A stretch of DNA of 64,000 nt from Vibrio breoganii. GTDB lineage: Bacteria; Pseudomonadota; Gammaproteobacteria; Enterobacterales; Vibrionaceae. The position numbers and the translations under genes were made by a program. Below, piece by piece: positions 53,503-61,453 of the stretch. Position 1 is the first letter of the stretch; every line of letters starts with the position of its first letter. The notes below the pieces were generated by a model that searched no databases, was not told the DNA's origin, and saw nothing but the letters and a program-made list of their open reading frames with translations. Location: assembly GCF_001677275.1 (NCBI RefSeq), contig NZ_CP016178.1, forward strand, positions 1,279,834-1,343,833, in the 5' to 3' direction.

Positions 53503-53647
53503 ATATGTAAACCAGTATCTAGCTTCACACACAAGGATACGTATTTAAATACACGTTAACTGCCTGTAACATCTCGTATATTTTTGACTCTCTGTATAGT
53601 TGCGACCATCATTATAGGAGTCACTTTTATCAAGGATACGGACGTTA

Positions 53648-56002
53648 ATGAAAAAGTACGCGCTGATTGCCTTCATCGTTGCCTTCTCAGGCTGTGCTTC
53701 TTTTGTCGGGTTAAACTTTGAGGAGCTGTTTGGCCCCGAAAAAGTTCAAGACCGAATGGTCGAGCATGACTTCTCACAAGCCCAATACTTTATCGATGAA
53801 GTACAACCCATTCTCGACAAGCGCTGCGTGGTTTGTCACGCCTGCTACGATGCCCCATGTCAGTTAAAGCTCACCTCTCCTGAGGGAATAGATCGCGGCG
53901 CAACCACCGCATTGGTGTATCAGGGAGCTCGCCTAACCGCGACCAAGCCCACCCGCCTGTATGAAGATGCTCACTCTACAGAAGAGTGGCGCACACACGA
54001 GTTTTATCCCGTGCTCAATGAGCGCCTGCAACGCAGAGATGCCAATATTGAAGCCGGTGTTATGGCGCAGCTACTTATCCAAAAAGAAGAGTTTCCTTTA
54101 CCTGATGACGTAATTTTGGACGACGATGATTTTGACTTTAGTCTAGATCGCACCTTTGTTTGCCCTACCTCTGATTCAATCCAAGCGTACAAAGAAGAAC
54201 AGCCGCTCGGCGGTATGCCTTATGGCATGCCAGCACTTGCTAATGATGAGCAACAAACCCTGCTTGCGTGGTTGCGCCAAGGGGCAAGTATGTCCAAACT
54301 TCCCCCTTTAACTGAAGAGCAACAAAACGCGGTGGATAAATGGGAGGCGTACTTCAATCAAGATGGCCTAAAGCGTCAACTCAGCAGTCGCTATATCTAT
54401 GAACACCTATTCCTGTCTCATCTTTATTTCTCCGATCATGAAGAGAAGCTGTTCTTTAATCTTGTACGCTCATCAACGCCCCCTGGCGAGCCTGTAAAAC
54501 GTATTTCCACTCGCAGGCCTTATGGCAACCCGCAAGTGGATCGTGTCTACTATCGATTGATCAGAGAGCGTGAAACGATTGTAGATAAGACCCACATGCC
54601 ATTCGCTCTTAATGCTGAACGAATGGAAAAATGGTTGAAGTGGTTCGACAAAGAAGACTATACCATCACTAAGTTGCCAAGTTACCAGCTAAAAGTAGCC
54701 TCCAACCCCATATTAGCCTTCGCGGATATTCCCGTGGATTCTCGCTATCAGTTTCTGCTTGATGAAGCGCAAAATACCATTATGGCCTTTATCAAAGGAC
54801 CGGTATGTCGCGGGCAGCTTGCACTCAACGTTATCAATGATCATTTCTGGGTATTCTTCACCAACCCAGGACGAGTTGATAATAAAACGGCGACCACATT
54901 CCTTCGCTCTCAAGCAAAGAATATGAAGCTGCCTGGGCAGTTGGATAGCAACACAACGCCACTGTTCAATTGGATCGAATTTTCTAAAGCTCAGTCTGTC
55001 TATTTGACTGAAAAAACCAACTTCATGAACGACTACTTCAAGAATGGAGAGCACCTAGATATTGATATCATCTGGGATGGCGGTGCAGAAAAGAACCCTA
55101 ATGCGGCACTGACCATATTCCGACATTTTGACAGTGCTACCGTCGCTAAAGGTCTGGTTGGCAATCAACCCAAGACAGCCTGGGTTATAGATTACTCATT
55201 GCTTGAACGCATCCATTACCTGTTAGTGGCTGGCTTTGATATCTACGGCAACTTTGGCCACCAGCTTATCACCCGTATGTATATGGATTTACTGCGAATT
55301 GAAGGGGAAACCAACTTTATTGCCTTGTTGCCTAAAGAGTCACGACACGACATTTTGTCTAGCTGGTATGAGGGCCAATCTATCGAGTTTACCGACTACC
55401 TAACGCGCAATGCTAAGCCATTCGATCAGGAGTCTGGGATTGAATACCGCACCAATGACCCTAAGACTGAATTGCTGACTCTGCTAACAAATAAAGTGTC
55501 CCCAATACTCGATAAGCGCTACGAAGTCACAGATACGCCGTTAAAACGAGAGAGTGAGGTAATGCTGCAAGAAGTGAGCAGCTTTGTTGGCGGCGGAATA
55601 GAGTACTTCCCACAGCTGATCACTATCAACATAGAAGCAGACAATGGCAAGCAACATGTGTTTACCTTAATTCACAGCAACGCACACACCAACATCTCTA
55701 GCCTGTTTAGTGAAGACGATAATCGTAACCCCGAAAAAGACACCTTTACGCTCGTAAACGGCGTCTTAGGCAGCTATCCTGCCGCATTCTTGAGCCTGCA
55801 AGAGCGTGAAATCCCCGAGCTAATCACACTCATTCGCGAAGTAGAAGATGATGACGATTACGAAGAGCTGTTGGATCGTTTTGCCATAAGACGTACCGAC
55901 ATCAAATTCTGGCCGTTCAGCGACAAGATTCACGCTTGGTATGAGAAAGACCAGCCCATTGAATACGGCCTGCTGGACTATAACCGCTTTCAGAATCGCT
56001 AA
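53648..56002 (+). CDS. cti: Fatty acid cis/trans isomerase (haem c)
   Basis: 784 residues, the typical CTI length. The N-terminus (MKKYALIAFIVAFSGCASF) has a lipobox-like SGC, so it may be a lipoprotein rather than a freely cleaved periplasmic protein. The CXXCH haem-binding motif is in RCVVCHACYDAPC near residue 60, and the strand around EWRTHEFYPVLNER is a family hallmark. It converts cis-unsaturated fatty acids of membrane lipids to trans, lowering fluidity under solvent, heat or osmotic shock, from the periplasmic side. Monocistronic. Confidence 0.92.
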   Translation: MKKYALIAFIVAFSGCASFVGLNFEELFGPEKVQDRMVEHDFSQAQYFIDEVQPILDKRCVVCHACYDAPCQLKLTSPEGIDRGATTALVYQGARLTATKPTRLYEDAHSTEEWRTHEFYPVLNERLQRRDANIEAGVMAQLLIQKEEFPLPDDVILDDDDFDFSLDRTFVCPTSDSIQAYKEEQPLGGMPYGMPALANDEQQTLLAWLRQGASMSKLPPLTEEQQNAVDKWEAYFNQDGLKRQLSSRYIYEHLFLSHLYFSDHEEKLFFNLVRSSTPPGEPVKRISTRRPYGNPQVDRVYYRLIRERETIVDKTHMPFALNAERMEKWLKWFDKEDYTITKLPSYQLKVASNPILAFADIPVDSRYQFLLDEAQNTIMAFIKGPVCRGQLALNVINDHFWVFFTNPGRVDNKTATTFLRSQAKNMKLPGQLDSNTTPLFNWIEFSKAQSVYLTEKTNFMNDYFKNGEHLDIDIIWDGGAEKNPNAALTIFRHFDSATVAKGLVGNQPKTAWVIDYSLLERIHYLLVAGFDIYGNFGHQLITRMYMDLLRIEGETNFIALLPKESRHDILSSWYEGQSIEFTDYLTRNAKPFDQESGIEYRTNDPKTELLTLLTNKVSPILDKRYEVTDTPLKRESEVMLQEVSSFVGGGIEYFPQLITINIEADNGKQHVFTLIHSNAHTNISSLFSEDDNRNPEKDTFTLVNGVLGSYPAAFLSLQEREIPELITLIREVEDDDDYEELLDRFAIRRTDIKFWPFSDKIHAWYEKDQPIEYGLLDYNRFQNR

Positions 56003-56075
56003 GGTATTGTTCATTAGACCTTAGGGGGCATATACCACGATATGTGCCCCCCAAGATTCCGCTGGGCCGCCAATC

Positions 56076-57128
56076 CGGATAATTGCGCTGCAATTTCCGG
56101 AATGAGGTTATGAGCTAGATTCGGCACAATGCCCTCAAAACCAACAACAACCGTCATCCTAGAATTTACGCAGTAAATATCTAGGATCTTAGTGAGCACT
56201 TGGCTTGATTACTGCACTCTCTAAGGTTCTGGATATTTGCGTTGCAAATTCCAGAATGACGTTATTGTGTAGGATTCGGTGCAATGTTCTTAAAATCAAC
56301 AACAGCCGTCATCCTAGAATTTACGCAGTAAATATCTAGGATCTTAGTAAGCACATTGCTTGCTTATGGCATTCTCGAAGGTTCTGGATATTTGCGTTGC
56401 AAATTCCAGAATGACGTTATGGGGCAGGATTCGGCATTGTGCTTAAAATCAACAACAACCGTCACCCTAGAATTTACGCAGTAAATATCTAGGATCTTAG
56501 TGAGCACATAGCTTGATTACTGCACTCTCTAAGGTTATGGATATTTGCTCTGCAAATTCCAGAATGACGTTATGGGGCAGGATTCGGCATTGTGCTTAAA
56601 ATCAACAACAACCGTCACCCTAGAATTTACGCAGTAAATATCTAGGATCTTAGTGAGCACATAGCTTGATTACTGCACTCTCTAAGGTTATGGATATTTG
56701 CTCTGCAAATTCCAGAATGACGTTATGGGGTAGGATTCGGCACAATGTCCTTAAATTCAACAACAGCCGTCATCCTAGAATTTACGCAGTAAATATCTAG
56801 GATCTTAGTGAGCACATTACTTGCTTATGGCACTCTCTAAGGTTCTGGATATTTGCGTTGCAAATTCCAGAATGACGTTATGGGGCAGGATTCGGCATTG
56901 TGCTTAAAATCAACAAAAGCCGTCATCCTAGAATTTACGCAGTAAATATCTAGGATCTTAGTGAGCACATAACTTGCTTATGGCACTCTCGAAGGTTCTG
57001 GATATTTGCGTTGCAAATTCCAGAATGACGTTATTGTGTAGGATTCGGCACAATGCCCTTAAAACCAACAACAGCCGTCATCCTAGAATTTACGCTGTAA
57101 ATATCTAGGATCTTAGTGAGCACATAGC
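56076..57128. repeat. About seven copies of a 153-155-bp tandem repeat with paired hairpins
   Basis: The anchor agaatttacg recurs at 56161, 56316, 56469, 56622, 56777, 56930 and 57085 (spacings 155, 153, 153, 155, 153, 155). Each unit has two inverted hairpins: one around CTGGA...TCCAG followed by AATGACG on the plus strand, and one CCTAGA...TCTAGG with GTCATCCTAG and ATCTAGGATCT on the minus orientation. A divergent hairpin at 56076-56105 opens the array. It fills the gap between cti and the bactofilin terminator; no gene is supported in it. Confidence 0.92.
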
Positions 57129-57165
57129 TACCACTTATAGTTTGATAATCAAGAGCTATAAAACC

Positions 57166-57202
57166 CACAAAAAAGGGCACTTTACAGTGTAAAGTGCCCT
57201 TC
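57166..57202 (-). terminator. Rho-independent terminator of the bactofilin gene
   Basis: AAGGGCACTTTACA-type arm at 57173 pairs with TGTAAAGTGCCCTT ending at 57202; on the minus strand a TTTTTT run follows. The stem contains the palindrome TTTACAGTGTAAA at 57181-57193. Confidence 0.88.
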
Positions 57203-57224
57203 TCGAAACTTGTATTCTATCAAG

Positions 57225-57653
57225 CTAGCTGTTCACAGCCTGCTTAGTGCTTTTCGCATCTTCTGGCTTGTCTTTTGAACCCAGTTCAACCACTTGTTCT
57301 TTCTCAGATGGTTTAGTGTCGCCGTTGAATTTTCCGCCGCGCTCTATGCTTAGGTCGTCAGTGTAGATAGTGCCTTGTACCTGACCATTTTCTAAAATTT
57401 CGATTGAGGTTGCATGGCATGAGCCTTCAATAATGCCATTCACAATCACCTTACCAGCGAAGATATCACCGATAACTCGGCCTGATTGGCTAACGATTAG
57501 AGATTGCTCAACACTGACTTGGCCAATGACCGTGCCATCAACGTGCATATCACTCTCTAGCTTGAATTGGCCTTCGACTTGGCAGCCTTTTGCGATGAGA
57601 GTTGTAGCTGATTGCTTGCTCGGTTTTCTATCCTTTTGACCAAAGAGTCCCAT
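57225..57653 (-). CDS. Bactofilin (polymer-forming cytoskeletal protein)
   Basis: 142 residues with the bactofilin/DUF583 beta-helical core: ATTLIAKGCQVEGQFKLESD, VDGTVIGQVSVEQSLIVSQSG, VIGDIFAGKVIVNGIIEGSC, then a disordered charged tail (GDTKPSEKEQVVELGSKDKP). Bactofilins self-assemble into filaments that place cell-wall enzymes. Its partner here is the M23 peptidase gene immediately upstream, as in Helicobacter CcmA-Csd1 and other bactofilin-peptidase pairs. RBS GAGG supports the start at 57653, which lies inside the peptidase gene. Confidence 0.93.
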   Translation of the reverse strand: MGLFGQKDRKPSKQSATTLIAKGCQVEGQFKLESDMHVDGTVIGQVSVEQSLIVSQSGRVIGDIFAGKVIVNGIIEGSCHATSIEILENGQVQGTIYTDDLSIERGGKFNGDTKPSEKEQVVELGSKDKPEDAKSTKQAVNS

Positions 57654-58504
57654 CTAATACCTCGTTCTTTTTCAAATAATGTTTCAAAGTTTGCTGCGCT
57701 CCATTCATGGAATGCCAATGGATCCAGTGCGCGGCCTACAAAGCGAATTTCATAGTGAAGGTGTGGGCCGGTTGAGAAACCCGTATTGCCTGAATAAGCA
57801 ATAAGCTGTCCTTTCTCAACAAATTCTCCAGATTTCACCTTAAATTTCTGCAAGTGAGAATAAGATGTAGAGAACCCGTAAGAGTGCTGTAATCGCAGGA
57901 AATTACCCGAACCTGTTTTGCTTGGTCTAACAACCTCAACAACACCATCTGCAGTAGCATAGATCGGTGCCCCTGTGTTCACGGCATAATCTATACCACG
58001 ATGTAGGGTTTTTCTGCCCGTTTTAGGGTGAATTCGATAGCCGTAATGTGAGGAAACTCGCACGTCGCCTACTGGGGAGCCGTTCGGTATATTATTCAGC
58101 ATATAGAGGCGTACAGAAGAAGTTACCGCGGCTGCATCAAGACGGCTTTCTAATTCGCCATCTTTTTCAGCAACGCCAAGAACCACTTCCAGGTCCCCTA
58201 ACCTATCGGAAACCTGCTGCAATCGCTCTTCGCGTGCACCTAGGTCCCCTTCAAGCTCTACCTTCAGGTTTTGCAGCTGTTCAACTTCTTCGCTTAACTC
58301 TAAAGAACGGTTTTGCAATTCAGTCTGCTTCAAAAGGGCGAAGTCGACCTCATTGTTCAGATAGTAAATAGCAGCGCCACCCGCAATAATTGCGGCAATA
58401 AAAAAGTAGCCAAAGCCCTTAAGGCATTGTTGTAATAATTTACCCATCTGGAAATGACGAGTTCCATCGACAGTGGAAACTGTGACTATTACATGCTCTT
58501 TCAT
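57557..58504 (-). CDS. M23-family peptidoglycan metallopeptidase
   Basis: About 315 residues. Transmembrane helix GFGYFFIAAIIAGGAAIYYL near residue 32, a coiled coil (~55-110), then the LytM/M23 domain with HRGIDYAVNTGAPIYA, the SHLQKFKVKSGEFVEKGQ segment and HLHYEIRF carrying the zinc-binding histidines. It cuts peptide crosslinks in peptidoglycan at sites placed by bactofilin filaments and helps shape the cell. The start at 58504 follows AAGGTG. The 3' end overlaps the bactofilin gene by 97 bases. Confidence 0.9.
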   Translation of the reverse strand: MKEHVIVTVSTVDGTRHFQMGKLLQQCLKGFGYFFIAAIIAGGAAIYYLNNEVDFALLKQTELQNRSLELSEEVEQLQNLKVELEGDLGAREERLQQVSDRLGDLEVVLGVAEKDGELESRLDAAAVTSSVRLYMLNNIPNGSPVGDVRVSSHYGYRIHPKTGRKTLHRGIDYAVNTGAPIYATADGVVEVVRPSKTGSGNFLRLQHSYGFSTSYSHLQKFKVKSGEFVEKGQLIAYSGNTGFSTGPHLHYEIRFVGRALDPLAFHEWSAANFETLFEKERGIRWDSLVKRIENRASNQLQLSSQKAAKSKANSS

Positions 58505-58623
58505 TCGCACCTTACTAACTGTTTAATTTTTAACCGGACGCGTAGTTTACTCAAAATGACAGGATCAGCAAGTTTTACCTGTCATTTATGGCGGGTTAGG
58601 GTAATTTCAACGAATTTAGGAAA

Positions 58624-58980
58624 TTAAAACTCTTTGTCTGCAAAGCCTGTCACTTCATCGATACGCAGTGCTTTACCCAGTTTAGTCAGTGGGTGAACAA
58701 CAACAATGCCCTTAACACGGCGCTTCAGTTGGCCCATGTCAGCTTGTTCTTGCTTAGTGATTGGACGAGAAAACGGCTTATCCGATAGCTCTTTACGTTC
58801 TTTGTTTAGATCGTAGCTTTCTTTGTGCTTAAGCTGTGCAACCTGCTTTTCTAGCTTAGTGATCTCTTGCTCAAACTGAGTAATGATGCTTTGATCACGA
58901 CGAGAGATAGCAGCCGCTAGTTTGTGTTTGCACTTATCAATGCGGTTGTTCAGGTTTTGAATTTCTTTCTTTGCAGACAT
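58624..58980 (-). CDS. yibL: YibL-family ribosome-associated protein
   Basis: 118 residues, the YibL length. The N-terminal half is coiled coil (IQNLNNRIDKCKHKLAAAIS, ITKLEKQVAQLKHKESYDLN); the C-terminal half holds the family's strongest block FSRPITKQEQADMGQLKRRV and VVVHPLTKLGKALRI. E. coli YibL associates with ribosomes; its function is not settled. Monocistronic. Confidence 0.92.
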   Translation of the reverse strand: MSAKKEIQNLNNRIDKCKHKLAAAISRRDQSIITQFEQEITKLEKQVAQLKHKESYDLNKERKELSDKPFSRPITKQEQADMGQLKRRVKGIVVVHPLTKLGKALRIDEVTGFADKEF

Positions 58981-59088
58981 TTGCCGCTCCTAGTAAAAAA
59001 ACGTGCCGTCATAGGACGGCACGTTAAGTGGAATACGTGAAGTATATAGTGTGTTTGCCACGGAGACGACAATTTGATTAAGAAAAGC

Positions 59089-59964
59089 TTAGGATTCCGC
59101 TTGTTTGCGTATCGCTTTGAGTAATACCGAGGTATCCATGCGACCTAAACCTTCAGCAGAAAGCGCTTTGTAAGCTTCAGTGCTTGCTTCTGTTAATGGA
59201 AGTTTAAGATCGTGTTGTTTCGCTTCTTCTAAACAAAAGCCAAGATCCTTGATCATCCAGTCAATGGCAAAGCCAAAGTCGAACTTATCTTGCGCCATAG
59301 TATTAGCACGGTTTTCCATCTGCCAAGATCCTGCCGCACCATTCTTTAGACAATCCACCAAGGTATGAACATCCAAGCCAGATTTCTCGGCCAACAACAA
59401 GCCTTCAGACAGACCTGTCAGAGCACCCGCTATACAAATTTGATTCACCATCTTCGCTCTTTGTCCCTGCCCTGCTTTGCCCATCAGCACAGAAGATTTG
59501 GCGTAGGCATCAAACACTGGCTGCATCGCATCAAAGTCAGATGGGTCGCCGCCACACATTACAGTGAGCACGCCATTTTCAGCACCCGCTTGACCACCAG
59601 AAACAGGAGCATCAATAAATCTTAGGTTGGCTTTAGCGGTGGCTTCTAGCAGCTCTTCCGCAAGGTTGGCTGATGTTGTCGTATGGTCAACCAAAATAGC
59701 GCCCGCCTTCATGTTGGCGATAGCACCGGTCGCTGAGGTAGTGACGCTACGAACATCATCGTCATTGCCGACGCACACCAAGACTACATCGGCATCTTCA
59801 ACACACTCTGCTACAGTCGCGACGGCTTGCCCTGCATACTCCTTGGCCCATTGCTCTGCCTTAGCAGTGGTGCGGTTATAAACACGAACCTCAAAGCCCG
59901 CCTTAACCAAATGACCCGCCATTGGGTAACCCATGACACCCAAACCTAGAAAACTGATTCGCAT
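59089..59964 (-). CDS. Beta-hydroxyacid dehydrogenase (3-hydroxyisobutyrate/tartronate semialdehyde type)
   Basis: 291 residues. N-terminal Rossmann signature FLGLGVMGYPMAGHLVKAGF, the substrate motif FIDAPVSGGQAGAENG and the catalytic lysine in GQRAKMVNQICIAGAL. NAD(P)H-dependent reduction or oxidation of small beta-hydroxyacids in the cytoplasm. The exact substrate cannot be told; no catabolic neighbours are present. Confidence 0.88.
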   Translation of the reverse strand: MRISFLGLGVMGYPMAGHLVKAGFEVRVYNRTTAKAEQWAKEYAGQAVATVAECVEDADVVLVCVGNDDDVRSVTTSATGAIANMKAGAILVDHTTTSANLAEELLEATAKANLRFIDAPVSGGQAGAENGVLTVMCGGDPSDFDAMQPVFDAYAKSSVLMGKAGQGQRAKMVNQICIAGALTGLSEGLLLAEKSGLDVHTLVDCLKNGAAGSWQMENRANTMAQDKFDFGFAIDWMIKDLGFCLEEAKQHDLKLPLTEASTEAYKALSAEGLGRMDTSVLLKAIRKQAES

Positions 59965-60108
59965 TACTCACTCCTTTTATACCTGCAACTGCACTCAGAT
60001 TAACACGTAGCGGGGAAAATGAACGTTCCAAGGGTGAATACTTTGATTTAATAACTGCACTTTAAGTTAAAGGGTTTCGTAAGAGATGACATGCATGGAG
60101 GATTCAAT

Positions 60109-60291
60109 ATGAAGTGGATATTAATAGCGCTCGCTTTACTCATCTCACCCCTCACAGTGGCAGGCTATGGCACAGGAGGCGTCCCTTCGGTGCCTTGCTA
60201 CATTGATGGCAAATATAAAGGCACCATTGCCATCAATGAGTGCAAGCGCCTCGGCGGAGAAATTCCGGGCGAAAAAAAGAGCAAGCCTTAG
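60109..60291 (+). CDS. Small exported cysteine-containing protein
   Basis: 60 residues from the ATG at 60109, which is preceded by a strong GGAGG. Signal peptide MKWILIALALLISPLTVAG, then a ~40-residue mature part with two cysteines (VPSVPCYIDGKYKGTI and NECKRLGGEIPGEKKSK). Possibly periplasmic with one disulfide. No family recognised. A weak stem around the stop (gagcaagcc / ggcctgctc) may terminate it. Confidence 0.65.
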   Translation: MKWILIALALLISPLTVAGYGTGGVPSVPCYIDGKYKGTIAINECKRLGGEIPGEKKSKP

Positions 60292-60357
60292 GCCTGCTCT
60301 CTTCACTTGTATCTGGTTGAGAATGACTTTTTATAAAGCATTCTCAATCACACATGA

Positions 60358-61074
60358 TTACAACTCAGCGTTATGGTAAACCTGCTGAACGTCGTCACAG
60401 TCGTCTAGAAGGTCTAGGAACTTCTGGAATTTCTCTGCGTCTTCGCCGGCTACTGGAGTGTGAGTTTGTGGAACGAAAGTGATCTCTTCCACATCCAAAA
60501 TTAGCTCAGGGAAAGCACCGATTAGTGCAGTCTTGGTCTTGAAAAACTCTGTATGCGGAGCAAAAACAGTCACAACACCGTCTTCAACTTCAACGTCAGT
60601 CACATCAACGTCGTCCATCATTAGTGTTTCAAGGATCACTTCGTCATCATCACCTTTAAACTGGAACACAGCTTGGTGATCAAACATGTGAGAAACAGAA
60701 CCTTCTACACCAATTTTAGCGCCTGTTTTCACGAAGCATTGACGTACGTCTTGGAAGGTACGGTTGCCGTTGTCCGTTAGGCAATCAACGATAACGCTAG
60801 TGCCACCAGGACCAAAGCCCTCGTAACGTGCAGGTTGGTAGTCTTCGCCACCACCCCCGGTCGCTTTATCGATAGCTTTATCGATAACGTGCGCAGGAAC
60901 CTGGTCTCTCTTCGCTTTTGTGATTAGGTGCTTTAGAGACAAATTCATGTCTGGATCTGAACCACCGTTCTTTGCACACATGTAAATTTCTTTACCGTAC
61001 TTAGAATAAACCTTAATTTTTGCGCCAGCTGTTTTGGCCATTGAGGCCTTGCGCACTTCAAAACTTCTTCCCAT
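60358..61074 (-). CDS. yeeN: YebC/PmpR-family protein, YeeN type
   Basis: 238 residues, the length of E. coli YeeN and with its N-terminus (MGRSFEVRKASMAKTAGAKI, then YSKYGKEIYMCAKNGGSDPD). The family core includes NLSLKHLITKAKRDQVPAHV, GPGGTSVIVDCLTDNGNRTF, GAKIGVEGSVSHMFDHQAVF and the C-terminal DCDDVQQVYHNAEL. Members were first described as transcriptional regulators and more recently linked to translation of proline-rich stretches. Probably monocistronic. Confidence 0.9.
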   Translation of the reverse strand: MGRSFEVRKASMAKTAGAKIKVYSKYGKEIYMCAKNGGSDPDMNLSLKHLITKAKRDQVPAHVIDKAIDKATGGGGEDYQPARYEGFGPGGTSVIVDCLTDNGNRTFQDVRQCFVKTGAKIGVEGSVSHMFDHQAVFQFKGDDDEVILETLMMDDVDVTDVEVEDGVVTVFAPHTEFFKTKTALIGAFPELILDVEEITFVPQTHTPVAGEDAEKFQKFLDLLDDCDDVQQVYHNAEL

Positions 61075-61146
61075 CGGGATCTACTCTCTAATTCTATGTG
61101 TCTCAGAAAAAGTCACACTCATCGGCCAGCCAATGAGTGATAAAAA

Positions 61147-61356
61147 CTACCCTAAATTCATCATCTGTCGATACTTCGAAACAGACTCGTCAAACCAAAG
61201 CACGTGTTGTTCGGTCTTAAGCTTGCTGCGTTGCTCTGAAATATCTAATTCAGTGCCCTGCGAGTGTTTGACCTTCCACACCAAATAAGATGCTTGTTTG
61301 TCCAACTCTACGCGGTATTTATCTTCAGCAGGAAGATCAGAAAGATTTATCGACAT
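61147..61356 (-). CDS. Small cytoplasmic protein, DUF3283-like
   Basis: 69 residues from the ATG at 61356 (MSINLSDLPAEDKYRVELDK), with QASYLVWKVKHSQGTELDIS and a C-terminal helix (ESVSKYRQMMNLG). It looks like the Vibrio-restricted DUF3283 proteins; I am not certain of the assignment. An upstream extension to 61398 is open but adds an unlikely basic segment. Function unknown. Confidence 0.6.
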   Translation of the reverse strand: MSINLSDLPAEDKYRVELDKQASYLVWKVKHSQGTELDISEQRSKLKTEQHVLWFDESVSKYRQMMNLG

Positions 61357-61425
61357 GTGAGGTTTTTTACTACGAATTCGTGACGCGTAATATAGCACAA
61401 ATCTGAGATGAGAAAAAACGCGTTA

Positions 61426-61440
61426 ATTTACACTGTAAAT
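61426..61440. promoter_or_regulatory. 15-bp palindrome ATTTACACTGTAAAT (copy 4 of the motif)
   Basis: Perfect dyad with central C, extended by one pair beyond TTTACACTGTAAA. It lies just after the stop of the DUF4010 gene and about 70 bases upstream of the small protein start. Confidence 0.5.
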
Positions 61441-61453
61441 AGAAAGTTTGAAG

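Noticed and set aside
56076..57128. Possible CRISPR array
   Set aside because: Units are 153-155 bases long and near identical throughout, with no short repeat plus variable spacers and no cas genes.
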